Positions 33,596 through 42,285 of a stretch of 64,000 nucleotides of DNA are shown here, piece by piece. The stretch is from Myxococcota bacterium. GTDB lineage: Bacteria > Myxococcota_A > UBA9160 > UBA6930. The notes under the pieces were generated by a model. The model was not told where the DNA came from, made no database searches, and worked only from the letters and a program-made list of their open reading frames with translations. A program made the position numbers and the translations under genes. The first letter of the stretch is position 1; the number at the start of each line of letters is the position of its first letter. Location of the stretch: positions 181,590 to 245,589 of the forward strand of contig JANQOX010000002.1 of assembly GCA_028285625.1 (NCBI GenBank). Reading direction: 5' to 3'.

Positions 33596-34151
33596 CGGGG
33601 CTCTCCTCGCCGGCCGGCGGCGTCGGCTCGAGTTCGCTTTCCTGGGCGCGCAGGCTGGCCATGGCGGCGTGCAGCCGGCTCTTCACGGTGCCGCGCGGGA
33701 TGCCGAGCACCTCGGCGATCTCGCGCTCGCCCAGGTCGTGGAAGTAGCGCAGCACCAGCACCTCCCGCTGGCGCCCCGGCAGTGCGTCGAGTCGCCGCTG
33801 CATGTCGCGCTTCAGGCCGACGGGCTCGGGCTGCGCATGGCCGCGCATCTCGGCCTGGTTGCGGCCCTCGTCCAGCGCGCGGAAGCGCACGCTGCGCCGC
33901 CGGGCCAGGTCGCGGCAGAGGTTGTTCGCGATCTGGAACATCCAGGTGGAGAACTTCCGGTGGGGGTCGAAGCGCGCCCGCGCGCGAACCACGCGGATCC
34001 ACGTCTCCTGGAACAGGTCGTCGGCCGCGTCGGGGCCGGCGCGCCGGTTCAGAAAGCCGAACAGGGGCGCCTTCCAGCGGTCCATCAGGATCGCCAGGGC
34101 GGTCTCGTCGCCTGACTGGAGCTGCACCATCAGGGATTCGTCCGACGCCAC
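33582..34151 (-). CDS. RNA polymerase ECF sigma factor
   Basis: A 189-aa sigma-70 family protein with regions 2 and 4. Region 2 has DDLFQETWIRVVRARARFD and KFSTWMFQIANNLCRDLARR. Region 4 has LDALPGRQREVLVLRYFHDL and EIAEVLGIPRGTVKSRLHAA. No region 1 or 3, as usual for ECF sigmas. The Pro/Glu-rich tail is short. Forms a three-gene overlapping operon with a putative anti-sigma and a PspC protein, suggesting an envelope-stress response. A GAACC-N16-CGTAG sequence ~80 nt upstream may be its own promoter. Confidence 0.9.
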   Translation of the reverse strand: MASDESLMVQLQSGDETALAILMDRWKAPLFGFLNRRAGPDAADDLFQETWIRVVRARARFDPHRKFSTWMFQIANNLCRDLARRRSVRFRALDEGRNQAEMRGHAQPEPVGLKRDMQRRLDALPGRQREVLVLRYFHDLGEREIAEVLGIPRGTVKSRLHAAMASLRAQESELEPTPPAGEESPDGHA

Positions 34152-34230
34152 GGCAGCGCACGGTATCAGAGGGTCGCGCCTCCCCGGCCGGCTTTCGGTC
34201 CAGGGGTCCTACGGGATCCTCAGCCCTCTG

Positions 34231-34256
34231 CTACGCGACAGCGCCCCCGTCGGTTC
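34231..34256 (-). promoter_or_regulatory. Candidate ECF-type autoregulated promoter
   Basis: On the minus strand GAACC (34256-34252) and CGTAG (34235-34231) are separated by 16 nt, fitting the generic ECF pattern of a GAAC-type -35 and CGT-type -10. It points toward the sigma gene, starting at 34151. Sequence evidence only. Confidence 0.35.
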
Positions 34257-34305
34257 GGGCCCGGCCTCGACCCGGCCCCCACCCCGGCCTCGACCGGGCC
34301 GGGCG

Positions 34306-35661
34306 TTGCAGCTAACACCGCAGCTCCCGATCGAGGACGGACCCCTGGAGCGACCCCTGGCAAACCGGCGGATTCTCGTGGTGGGCGGCGGGTTCGCCGG
34401 CCTGGCCGCCGCGGCGCGCCTGCGCGCCCGCGGGGCCCACGCGACCGTGCTGGAGGCCGGCCCGCAGGCCGGTGGACGGGCCGCCGGGGAGGGCGGAGAT
34501 CGCCACCCGGGACTGCTCAGTGGCTTGGACCGCGGCGCGCTCGAGCTGATCGGCGACTCCGGGGCCGCCGACGGCCTGCTGCCGCTTCGGCCGGTGGTCC
34601 TGGCGCAGGTCCAGGGCGGGGCCGTGCACGAGGTCGACCGGGGCGGTGGCGCCGGAGCGCTGCTGCCTCCGGGGATCGGGCTGCGCACGCGCGCCCGCCT
34701 GCGGCGCCTGCCGCGGCTGCTCGACCGCTTTGGCGACATTCTCGACGCGGCCGTGCCCGAACGCGCCACGCGGCTCGACGATCGCAGCGCCGACGACTGG
34801 TCGCGCCTGTACTTCGGCCGCGCCGCACGCGACCGCTGGGCGGGGCCGCGCATGGCCGAACTGCTACAGGATCCGGCGGAGACCTCGCGCGTGCTCGCGA
34901 TGCTCGAGTTCCTGCGCCGGGAAGCCGCGCCCCGCGGCGTGCTGCGCGCCGACCTCGCGGGTTGGGCGGCCAATCTGGCCGGCGACGACGCGCGCTTCGG
35001 CACCGCCGCGACGGCCGTCGAGCCCGCCGCCGCTGGAGCTCGCGTGAAGCTCGAGAGCGAAACGCTCGAGGCGGATGCCGTCGTCCTGGCCACGCGCGCC
35101 GACCTCGCGCTCTCGCTCCTCGGCCCGGCGGTCACCCACGCCGAGCGCGACCTTCTGGGTGCGGTGACCCACTCGCCAACCCTCTGCCTTGGCGCCGACC
35201 TCGAGCGGCCCGGAGTCGATCAGGCGACGTACGTGCGCGTACCTCCCTGCGAGCCGGGTCCACTGGCGTCTCTGCTCATCGAGCCCGGGGGCGAGGGCGC
35301 CCGCGTGCCGGCCAACAGCGCGAGGGTGTGGCTGGTGGCCCGCTCGTCGTTCGCGGCCGCCCAGGCGGGCGCGCCGGACGAGAGTGTCTGCAAGGACCTG
35401 CTCGGAGCGCTCCAGCGGGTTCTGCCCGGTACGGCATCGGGGGCCAGCGGCGTGCGGCTCCATCGCGAACAGGCCGGTGTCGTCCGCTTCGACGTCGGGG
35501 CCTATCGCCGCATCGCGAGCTTCCGCACGGTGCAGTCGGATCTGCGCCGGGCCGGTCGCCGGATCTACTTCGCGGGTGACCACCTGGTGGCGCCCACCCT
35601 CGAGGGCGCCGTCCGGTCGGGCCTGCGTGCCGCGGAAGAGATTGCCGAGGATCTCGCCTAG
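34306..35661 (+). CDS. FAD-dependent oxidoreductase (protoporphyrinogen oxidase/amine oxidase-like)
   Basis: A ~451-aa flavoprotein with an N-terminal Rossmann motif (RILVVGGGFAGLAAAARLRA) and acidic beta2 end (VLEAGPQAGGR). A substrate-binding middle domain follows, then the FAD C-terminal motif RIYFAGDHLVAPTLEGAVRS. Relatives include HemY/HemG-like protoporphyrinogen oxidases, phytoene desaturases and amine oxidases; no heme genes are nearby, so the substrate stays open. The start is uncertain: no ATG or GTG is well placed and TTG 34306 is the nearest in-frame candidate. Possible non-canonical start. Confidence 0.72.
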   Translation: MQLTPQLPIEDGPLERPLANRRILVVGGGFAGLAAAARLRARGAHATVLEAGPQAGGRAAGEGGDRHPGLLSGLDRGALELIGDSGAADGLLPLRPVVLAQVQGGAVHEVDRGGGAGALLPPGIGLRTRARLRRLPRLLDRFGDILDAAVPERATRLDDRSADDWSRLYFGRAARDRWAGPRMAELLQDPAETSRVLAMLEFLRREAAPRGVLRADLAGWAANLAGDDARFGTAATAVEPAAAGARVKLESETLEADAVVLATRADLALSLLGPAVTHAERDLLGAVTHSPTLCLGADLERPGVDQATYVRVPPCEPGPLASLLIEPGGEGARVPANSARVWLVARSSFAAAQAGAPDESVCKDLLGALQRVLPGTASGASGVRLHREQAGVVRFDVGAYRRIASFRTVQSDLRRAGRRIYFAGDHLVAPTLEGAVRSGLRAAEEIAEDLA

Positions 35662-35691
35662 CGCCCTCCGGTTCCCGACCCAGAGCCGGGC

Positions 35692-38070
35692 TCAGCGAAG
35701 TACGGCGATGGTGACGCCGTCGCCACCCTCTTCTCGAGCCGCATCCTCCGCACGTGCCACGTAGGGCGATTCGCGCAAGAAGCGCCGCACGGCCTTGCGA
35801 AGGCGCCCCGTCCCCAGCCCATGGATGATCTCGACGCGCCCGCGGCCCGCACCGGCGGCGTCGTCCAGCGCCTCGAGCACGCGGTCGAGCGCTTCGTCCA
35901 CGCGCAGGCCGCGCAGGTCCACGCGCCCCGTGGCGGTCTCGGGGGGTGCCGTCTCCACGGCCACGTGGGCGCGCGGGCGACTGGGCTCCGGCGCCACCAC
36001 CGCCGGTGCCAGCTGCTCGGCCACGATCTGCATGCGCGCTGCGCCGGCCTGCACCGTGGCCCGCCCGCGGCGGTCGGGAAGCGCCACCAGCGTGGCCTCC
36101 TGTCCCGTGGGCAGCCGCACCGCGTCGCCCGCCTTGGCGCGCTGCCAGTCCATGCGCGCGCGCGGCGCCTCGGGGGTCTGCTTGCGGCTGCGCTCGGCCA
36201 CCTGCTCTGCCCGCGCTTCGAGCCCCAGCAGGCGCTCGCGTGCGTGGGCCGCGTCCTGGGCGCGGCCTCCCTTCTGAAGGGTGCGGATCACGCCCGCCAC
36301 TTCGGCGTGGGCGTCGCGAAACGCGCGGTCGAGGTCGTGGCGCATCTCCTCGAAGAGCTTGTCGCGCCGCTCGTTCAGTCGTTCGAGCTTGGTGCGGTAC
36401 TCGGCACGGGCGGCCTCGCCCTCGGCGCGAAGCCCCTCGGCCTCGCGTCGTTCGCGCTCGAGCGCGGCGCGGCTGGTGGAGAGCTCGGTGAGCATGCGGT
36501 CGAGCTGCCGGTCTTCGCGTTCGAGCAGCGCCGCCGCACGGTCGAGGACCGTGGCGGCCATGCCCATCCGCGCGGCCACGGCCGTGGCCGAAGAGCTGCC
36601 CGGCGTGCCCAGCTGCAGCCGATAGGTGGGCGCCAGGGTCTCGCCGTCGAACTCGACGCTCGCGTTGGCGAAGCGCTCGTCGACGTCGGCCATCTCCTTC
36701 AGCAGGTTGTAGTGGGTGGTGGTGACGACGCGCGCGCCCGCGTCCGCCAGCGCCTCGAGGACCGACTGCGCGATGGCCGCGCCCTCGCCGGGGTCGGTGC
36801 CCACGCCGATCTCGTCGAGCACGACCAGGGACGACCCATCGGCCACCTGCACGATCTCGGCCAGGTTGCGCATGTGGGCAGAGAACGTGGAGAGGCTGGC
36901 GCGCATGTCCTGCTCGTCACCGATGTCCGCGAGCACCCGGTTTGCGGCGGCGACGCGCGCGCCCGGGGCGGCCGGGACGTGTAGGCCTGCGCGCGTCATC
37001 AGGACGGCGAGCGCCACCGCCTTCATCGCCACGGTCTTGCCGCCGGCGTTCGGCCCCGAGATGACGAGCACGTGGAACCCCTCGCCGAGGCGCAGGTCGT
37101 TCGGCACCGCCTCGGCGGGGTCGAGCAGGGGATGGCGCAGCAGGTCGAGGTGGTAGCGGCCGGTCTCGTCGAGCACGGGCTCCACGGCCTCCATCTCGAT
37201 CGCCAGCGCGCCGCGGGCGAAAGCGAGATCGAGCTGCTCGAGCACCTCGAGGTTGGCCTCGATCTCGGGGGCAGCGTCGGCCGCGCGGGCCGACAGCGCC
37301 GCCAGGACCCGACGCGTCTCGCGATCGACGCGCAGCTCCGCTTGCTTCAGGCGGTTGTTCACCTCCACCACCGCCTGCGGCTCGATGAAGAGGGTGGTGC
37401 CCGACGACGAGGCGTCGTGGACGATGCCCGGCACCCGGCCGCGCGCGTCGGCACGCACCGGCAGCACGTAGCGGTCCCCGCGCACGGTGAAGTAGGCGTC
37501 CTGCAGCGCGCCTGCGAGGTCGCGGCTGCCGAGCATCTTCTCCACGCGGCGCTGGGCCTCGCCCGAAAGCTGGTGGGCCTCGCGGCGCGCGTCGGCCAGC
37601 TCGCGCGAGGCGCCGTCGCGCACTTCGCCCTCGGCGTCGATGCTGCGCTCGATCTCGGCTTCGAGGGCGGCGTGCGTCACCAGCAACGCAGCGAGCCCGG
37701 CCAGGCCGCCGGCAGAATCGGCGCGGCTGCGCAGGAAGCGTTCGGTGGCCGCCGTGGCCGACAGACTCGAAGCCACGTCCGAGAGCTCGGAGCCCGTGAG
37801 CGTGCCGCCCTTGTCGAGCCGCCGCAGCAGGGGCGACAGGTCGCGCAGACCGCCCAGCGGCGGGACGTCGCCCTCATCGAGGATGGAGCGGGCCTCGCGC
37901 GTCTCGCCCAGCAGCGAACGCACGCGCTCGAGGTTCGTTTCGAACGGCGGCTCGGCGTCCGGCGCGCAGCGCTCCCGTCCACGCGCGGTACGCGCGTGCC
38001 GGGCCAACCGCTGCATGATCTCGGGCCACTCGAGCCGGTCGAGCGTCCGGGCCGTCACCTCGAAAGGCAA
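35692..38070 (-). CDS. mutS2: Endonuclease MutS2
   Basis: A 792-aa MutS2. The ATPase core has Walker A SGPNAGGKT (339-346), LVVLDEIGVGTDPGEG as Walker B and TTHYNLLKEMADVDERFANA. A long coiled coil follows (~520-620). The C-terminal Smr nuclease domain (about 720-792) has VDLRGLRVDEALDRVLEAL and VEIIHGLGTGRLRKAVRRFL. MutS2 acts in recombination control and in rescuing collided ribosomes. It lacks the MutS mismatch domain. TTG 38070 follows GGAG by 6 nt. Confidence 0.93.
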   Translation of the reverse strand: MPFEVTARTLDRLEWPEIMQRLARHARTARGRERCAPDAEPPFETNLERVRSLLGETREARSILDEGDVPPLGGLRDLSPLLRRLDKGGTLTGSELSDVASSLSATAATERFLRSRADSAGGLAGLAALLVTHAALEAEIERSIDAEGEVRDGASRELADARREAHQLSGEAQRRVEKMLGSRDLAGALQDAYFTVRGDRYVLPVRADARGRVPGIVHDASSSGTTLFIEPQAVVEVNNRLKQAELRVDRETRRVLAALSARAADAAPEIEANLEVLEQLDLAFARGALAIEMEAVEPVLDETGRYHLDLLRHPLLDPAEAVPNDLRLGEGFHVLVISGPNAGGKTVAMKAVALAVLMTRAGLHVPAAPGARVAAANRVLADIGDEQDMRASLSTFSAHMRNLAEIVQVADGSSLVVLDEIGVGTDPGEGAAIAQSVLEALADAGARVVTTTHYNLLKEMADVDERFANASVEFDGETLAPTYRLQLGTPGSSSATAVAARMGMAATVLDRAAALLEREDRQLDRMLTELSTSRAALERERREAEGLRAEGEAARAEYRTKLERLNERRDKLFEEMRHDLDRAFRDAHAEVAGVIRTLQKGGRAQDAAHARERLLGLEARAEQVAERSRKQTPEAPRARMDWQRAKAGDAVRLPTGQEATLVALPDRRGRATVQAGAARMQIVAEQLAPAVVAPEPSRPRAHVAVETAPPETATGRVDLRGLRVDEALDRVLEALDDAAGAGRGRVEIIHGLGTGRLRKAVRRFLRESPYVARAEDAAREEGGDGVTIAVLR

Positions 38071-38082
38071 GACGAGCTCCAG

Positions 38083-38130
38083 TTCAGGTCCTCATGGGAC
38101 AACGAGTTCAGGTCCTCATGGGACAACGAG
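38083..38130. repeat. 24-bp perfect tandem duplication upstream of mutS2
   Basis: Two identical 24-nt units beginning TTCAGGTCCTCATGGG (38083-38106 and 38107-38130) in the spacer between divergent mutS2 and murQ, starting 13 nt from the mutS2 start codon. Confidence 0.9.
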
Positions 38131-38228
38131 CAGGCGAGCCGGAAGAATAAGCGGATTGCGGCCGCATCTGCCGGCCCCCTGCACATCGTCCCGACGGCCA
38201 GGGCTCAGGAGGGCCCCGGCGCGGGCCG

Positions 38229-39071
38229 ATGAGCCGGGCCATGGCCGGTCCCCCCGAAGAACTCCTGACCGAGCTGTCCCTCGAGAGCACGCACGATCTC
38301 GATCGTCGCTCGACCAAGGAGATCCTCGAGGCCATCCACGGCGAGGACCGCCGCGCCCTCGAGGCGGTCGGCCGCGTGCTTCCGCAGCTCGAAGAGGCGG
38401 CCGACGCGCTGCTGCTGGTGCTGCAGGGCGGCGGGCGTTGGTTCCACGCCGGTGCGGGCACCAGTGGGCGACTGGGCGTGCTCGACGCCGCCGAGATTCC
38501 GCCCACCTTCGGCTACCCCCATGACCGCGTGCAGGCCGTGCTGGCCGGCGGGCTCGGCGCCTTCGCGCGCGCGGTGGAGGGCGCGGAGGATCGCGACGAC
38601 GAGGCGCGCAAGCTGCTGCGCGAGCACGATCTCATGCCCGGCGACGCCGTCCTCGCCATCTCGGCCAGCGGGCGCACGCCCTTTGCCCTGGGCGCCCTCG
38701 AAGAGGCCGCGGCCGTCGGGGCCCGGCGCCTGGCGCTCACGGTCGACCCGCGATCTCCGCTGGCGCGCATCGCCGAGATCGCGATCGTGCCCGAGACCGG
38801 CCCCGAGGTGATCGCGGGCTCGACGCGCATGAAGGCGGGTCTGGCCCAGAAGGCGGCGCTGCACATGCTCTCGACCACCGTGATGGTCCGGCTGGGCCGG
38901 GTCGAGGGCAACCGCATGACCAACCTGAACCCGGCGTCGAGCAAGCTGCGCCGCCGGGCCATCGGCATCGTCGCCGAGCTGGGCGGCGTGGACGAGACGG
39001 CCGCCACGGCCCTGCTCGATGCTCACGGCGGCAAGGTCGCCGACGCCCTGGCCTCCCTGCGCCGCCGCTAG
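38229..39071 (+). CDS. murQ: N-acetylmuramic acid 6-phosphate etherase
   Basis: A 280-aa SIS-domain protein. Signature AGAGTSGRLGVLDAAEIPPT with the catalytic Glu in the following loop region, AISASGRTPF, and STRMKAGLAQKAALHMLSTT. It cleaves the lactyl ether of MurNAc-6-phosphate to GlcNAc-6-phosphate and lactate in peptidoglycan recycling. Slightly short at the C-terminus compared with E. coli MurQ (~298 aa). Divergent from mutS2. Connects to GlmU/GlmS and Ddl elsewhere in the window through amino-sugar and cell-wall metabolism. Confidence 0.93.
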   Translation: MSRAMAGPPEELLTELSLESTHDLDRRSTKEILEAIHGEDRRALEAVGRVLPQLEEAADALLLVLQGGGRWFHAGAGTSGRLGVLDAAEIPPTFGYPHDRVQAVLAGGLGAFARAVEGAEDRDDEARKLLREHDLMPGDAVLAISASGRTPFALGALEEAAAVGARRLALTVDPRSPLARIAEIAIVPETGPEVIAGSTRMKAGLAQKAALHMLSTTVMVRLGRVEGNRMTNLNPASSKLRRRAIGIVAELGGVDETAATALLDAHGGKVADALASLRRR

Positions 39072-39087
39072 CCCGCGATCGGCACGT

Positions 39088-40092
39088 TCAGCAGCGTCGG
39101 CACCGCTGCGCCAGTAGCGCTGCGGGCGCTCCCAGCAGCATCCAGGCGGCCGGTGCCGGCACGCCCAGGGGATTGCCGGGAAGCAGTGCGGTCGCCGCAT
39201 CGAGGCTCACGCTCGCCGCGTGCGGCGTGGCACCGCCACTCAGGAACGCGACCACCGGGCCGCTGTCCGCGGGTGCCGTGAGCCCGGCCGTGGCCGTCGG
39301 CTGCAGCACCTCGAACCCGAACTGGAAGGCCGCCTGTGCGATGCCCACGTTGGTCGTGTTGTTCAGGTTTCCCACGCCATGGGTCTGCACCTGTCCGGTG
39401 CTCTGCACGTCGAGCCCGATGTCGAATGCGAAGGGCGTGCCCACGGCCACGCTCGCGAGGATCTCGTCGGTGCCCGACAGGACGATCCCGCCGGCGGTGG
39501 TCGTCGTCGGCAGCAGCTCGAAGTACTGGTCGCCCTGCGTCGCCGAGATGGACTGGTTGCCCCCGGTCATGCTGGCCCGGGGGCGGACGAAAACGATGCC
39601 GTTCTCGAAGCCGGTGGGTGCGCCGGCGATGTCGGCGCCGTAGGCCAGGGCCAGCGCCAGGCGCACATCGACGAACGTTCCGGTCGGGAGCGCCGCGGTG
39701 GGCTCGACGATCAGGCTCTCGCTGGCGCGCAGGCTGACCGAGGCCCGGGCGTCGAAGATCGTGGCGTCGGGTGCGACGGACTGGGCCGTGTGAGCGGCCG
39801 CGGCCGAGAGGAAGCCGGAACTCATCCCGAAGGTGCCCACGCCGGCGGTCTGGATGTTCGGCGGCGCCTCACCGGGATCGAAGAACGACGGATCGATGTT
39901 GGCGCCGTTGGAGGCGAGCACGCCGGTGGTTCCGTCGAAGTCCGGCGGCGGAGGCTCGTCCGGTGCCTGGGTGAAGATCGACCCCGGGCTGGCACCGCCG
40001 ATCCGGGACGTGACGTTCCAGGTGCGCTCGCTGATGGCGAAGGCCTCGCCTCCCAGCAGCATCGACAGGACGAGCGTGAGCAGCTTCTTCAA
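39088..40092 (-). CDS. Secreted PEP-CTERM-like protein
   Basis: A 334-aa protein with signal peptide (KKLLTLVLSMLLGGEAFA) and a Gly/Ala/Thr-rich beta body without recognised domain. The C-terminus GVPAPAAWMLLGAPAALLAQ is followed by RCRRC, which has the layout of an exosortase sorting signal: short P-x-P motif, hydrophobic helix, Arg cluster. The usual Glu of PEP is Ala. TTG 40092 follows GGAGG by 5 nt. No exosortase gene is in the window. Convergent with murQ. Confidence 0.65.
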   Translation of the reverse strand: MKKLLTLVLSMLLGGEAFAISERTWNVTSRIGGASPGSIFTQAPDEPPPPDFDGTTGVLASNGANIDPSFFDPGEAPPNIQTAGVGTFGMSSGFLSAAAAHTAQSVAPDATIFDARASVSLRASESLIVEPTAALPTGTFVDVRLALALAYGADIAGAPTGFENGIVFVRPRASMTGGNQSISATQGDQYFELLPTTTTAGGIVLSGTDEILASVAVGTPFAFDIGLDVQSTGQVQTHGVGNLNNTTNVGIAQAAFQFGFEVLQPTATAGLTAPADSGPVVAFLSGGATPHAASVSLDAATALLPGNPLGVPAPAAWMLLGAPAALLAQRCRRC

Positions 40093-40258
40093 CGGGTCCT
40101 CCGGCGGCCAGGGAGCCGGAAGGCCCTGCCCCTCCGCGGGGCGAGTCCGAGCAGCTCACCGGTACGGCCAGACGGGCCGCGCCGGTAGGGGGTGGTTCAC
40201 CGGAGGCCGTTGTGTCAGTTCGCCCCGATTCGAGCCGGTCCGGCCCCTGGGGGCGAGG

Positions 40259-41428
40259 CTACAGCGCCCGCATCCCCGTGATGTGCTCGCCGAGGATCAG
40301 GGTGTGGATGTCGTGCGTGCCCTCGTAGGTGCGCACGGTCTCCAGGTTCACCATGTGTCGCATGGCCTGGTAGTCGTCGACGATGCCGTTGGCGCCCAGC
40401 AGGTCGCGGGCACCGCGCGCCACCTGGAGCGCGATGTCCACGTTGTTGCGCTTGGCCATCGAGACCATCACGTGCTCGAGCTTGCCCTGGTCCTTGAGCC
40501 GCCCGAGCTGGAGCGCCAGCAGCTGGCCCTTGGTGATCTCGGTGAGCATGTCGGCGAGCTTGGCCTGGGTGAGCTGCTTGCCCGCCAGCGGCCCGCCCTG
40601 CACGAGGCGCTCCTGGCTGTACTGCACGATCTCGTCGAAGCAGGCCATGGCCGCACCCAGCACGCCCCAGGCGATGCCGTAGCGCGCCTGCGTCAGGCAC
40701 GAGAGAGGGCCCTTCATGCCCTGGACGCCGGGCAGCCGCGCCTCGTCGGGGAGCTCCACGTCCTTCATGTACAACTCGCTCGTCACCGAGCCGCGCAGCG
40801 AGAACTTGCCCTTGATGTCCGGAGCGTCGAAGCCGGGCGCATTCTGGGTGTCGATCAGGAACCCCTGCACGCCATCCTCGGTCTGCGCCCAGACGATGGC
40901 CACGTGTGCCAGCGACCCGTTGGTGATCCAACGCTTGGTGCCGTTCAGCACCCAGCCGTCGCCCTTGCGCTCGGCCTTGGTGCGCATGCCCTGGGCGTAG
41001 CTGCCGAAGTCGGGCTCGGTGAGGCCGAAGCAGCCGATCGTCTCGCCGGCCGCCATGGGAGGCAGCCAGCGGTCCTTCTGTGCGTCGCTGCCGTACGCGT
41101 GGATCGGGTACATGCACAGCGACCCCTGAACCGACGCGAACGACCGCAGCCCCGAATCGCCGCGCTCGAGCTCCTGCATGACCAGGCCGTAGGCCACGTT
41201 GCCGAGGCCCGCGCAGCCGTACCCGCTGAGGTTGGTGCCGAACAGGCCGAGCTCGGCCATCTGCGGCACCAGCTCCATCGGGAACGATCCGTCCTGGCGG
41301 ATGTGCTCCTGGATGCGGGGGAGGAACTCCTTGGTCACGAATTCGCGCACGCTCTGGCGGGCGAGGATCTCCTCCTCGGTGAGCAGGTCGTCGATGCGCA
41401 TGAAGTCCACGCCCTGGAAGTCGGCCAT
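40259..41428 (-). CDS. gcdH: Acyl-CoA dehydrogenase (glutaryl-CoA dehydrogenase-like)
   Basis: A 389-aa flavoenzyme. N-terminal helical domain, middle domain with IGCFGLTEPDFGS and KRWITNGSLAHVAIVWA, and C-terminal RYGIAWGVLGAAMACFDEIV. The catalytic Glu is in TYEGTHDIHTLILGEHITG. The pattern is closest to glutaryl-CoA dehydrogenase, which oxidises and decarboxylates glutaryl-CoA to crotonyl-CoA in lysine and tryptophan breakdown. ATG 41428 follows GAGGAG. Substrate is inferred from the family. Confidence 0.85.
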   Translation of the reverse strand: MADFQGVDFMRIDDLLTEEEILARQSVREFVTKEFLPRIQEHIRQDGSFPMELVPQMAELGLFGTNLSGYGCAGLGNVAYGLVMQELERGDSGLRSFASVQGSLCMYPIHAYGSDAQKDRWLPPMAAGETIGCFGLTEPDFGSYAQGMRTKAERKGDGWVLNGTKRWITNGSLAHVAIVWAQTEDGVQGFLIDTQNAPGFDAPDIKGKFSLRGSVTSELYMKDVELPDEARLPGVQGMKGPLSCLTQARYGIAWGVLGAAMACFDEIVQYSQERLVQGGPLAGKQLTQAKLADMLTEITKGQLLALQLGRLKDQGKLEHVMVSMAKRNNVDIALQVARGARDLLGANGIVDDYQAMRHMVNLETVRTYEGTHDIHTLILGEHITGMRAL

Positions 41429-41480
41429 GGGGTTCTCCTCGGGGTAGGCGGAGAGACGACGGTAGCAGTCGCCCCCCCCG

Positions 41481-41552
41481 GTCGTTTCGCCGGGCCCGGA
41501 GGCTGGGTCGTTTCGCCGGGCCCGGAGGCTGGGCCGCCTCGCCGGCCCGGAC
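41481..41552. repeat. 26-bp tandem repeat, two perfect copies plus a degenerate third
   Basis: Units beginning GTCGTTTCGCCGGGCC at 41481-41506 and 41507-41532 are identical; a third (from 41533, GCCGCCTCGCCGGCCCGGAC) is partly degenerate. Located between the phasin-like gene and the acyl-CoA dehydrogenase gene. Confidence 0.88.
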
Positions 41553-41582
41553 GCGAGGGGCCAGAGGCGGCCAGACGCAGAA

Positions 41583-41609
41583 GGGCCCGACGGGGGAACC
41601 GCCGGGCCC
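41583..41609 (-). terminator. Strong hairpin after the phasin-like gene
   Basis: GGGCCCG-A-CGG pairs with CCG-C-CGGGCCC around a GGGAA loop. It lies ~70 nt downstream of the phasin-like stop and ~150 nt upstream of the acyl-CoA dehydrogenase start. There is no T-run, so termination is only a suggestion. Confidence 0.4.
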
Positions 41610-41677
41610 TGGGTCAGCTCGGGGTGTCGCGGGGCCTGAGGGGTCAGGGGGGTGCGATCCCGATCTGGGTGCGTGGA

Positions 41678-42049
41678 CTAGCTGGCCTTGCGGCGGGGAG
41701 CCGGCTTCTCCAGCTCGCGGACCTTGCGGTTCAGCTGGGTGACCTTGCGCTCGAGCTTGGCCATGTCGCCCTGGCTCGCGATGCGCAGCGTGCCCAGGAC
41801 CTGGTCGACGCCATCATCGAAGCGCTTCTGGGCGTCCTTCTGGAAGGCGCGGGCGCGCTTCACGATCGGGCTCTTGTCGAACTCCTTCTGGAACCGCTTC
41901 ACGCGCTTGTCGGTCTCGCGCTCGAAGGTCTTCCGGCGGCGCTCGGCGCGCTTCTGGAGGTCCTTCAGGTCCTTCTCGATGTTCTTGACGGTGGACTCCA
42001 CGCGGTCGGTGACGTCCTGCAGGATCTGCGGCTGTGCCTTGGTTGCCAT
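41678..42049 (-). CDS. Phasin-like coiled-coil protein
   Basis: A 123-aa highly charged helical protein (LQDVTDRVESTVKNIEKDLK; KRARAFQKDAQKRFDDGVDQ) ending KLERKVTQLNRKVRELEK, the terminal coiled coil typical of phasin and PHA-granule proteins. Phasins coat polyhydroxyalkanoate granules and control their size. No PHA synthase is nearby, so a different scaffold role is possible. ATG 42049 follows AAGGAGG by 8 nt. A TTGACG-N17-TAGGTT promoter lies 62 nt upstream. Monocistronic. Confidence 0.7.
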   Translation of the reverse strand: MATKAQPQILQDVTDRVESTVKNIEKDLKDLQKRAERRRKTFERETDKRVKRFQKEFDKSPIVKRARAFQKDAQKRFDDGVDQVLGTLRIASQGDMAKLERKVTQLNRKVRELEKPAPRRKAS

Positions 42050-42110
42050 GTCTCGTTCCTCCTTGGGGGCAGCCCCGGCGGACTCGCCTGGGGCGCTTGA
42101 AGACAGGCGA

Positions 42111-42139
42111 AACCTAGACACAGTGCGTCAGCGCGTCAA
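42111..42139 (-). promoter_or_regulatory. Sigma-70-type promoter for phasin-like gene
   Basis: Minus strand: -35 TTGACG (42139-42134), 17-nt spacer, -10 TAGGTT (42116-42111). It lies ~60 nt before the ATG at 42049, downstream of an AT-rich block (42155-42180) that could serve as an UP element. Confidence 0.5.
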
Positions 42140-42285
42140 GCCGCGGCCTTCATGTCGGAAAACTGATGTTTTTCAAGGGTTTGCTGCTGACGCGTTGCGT
42201 TGACCGGGTGGTAGGCAACGCGGCGCAGCATCCCGGTGCGTGCCCGGGGTTCAGGGCTTCCCCGGGGCCCGTGTCGGGTCGCCGA

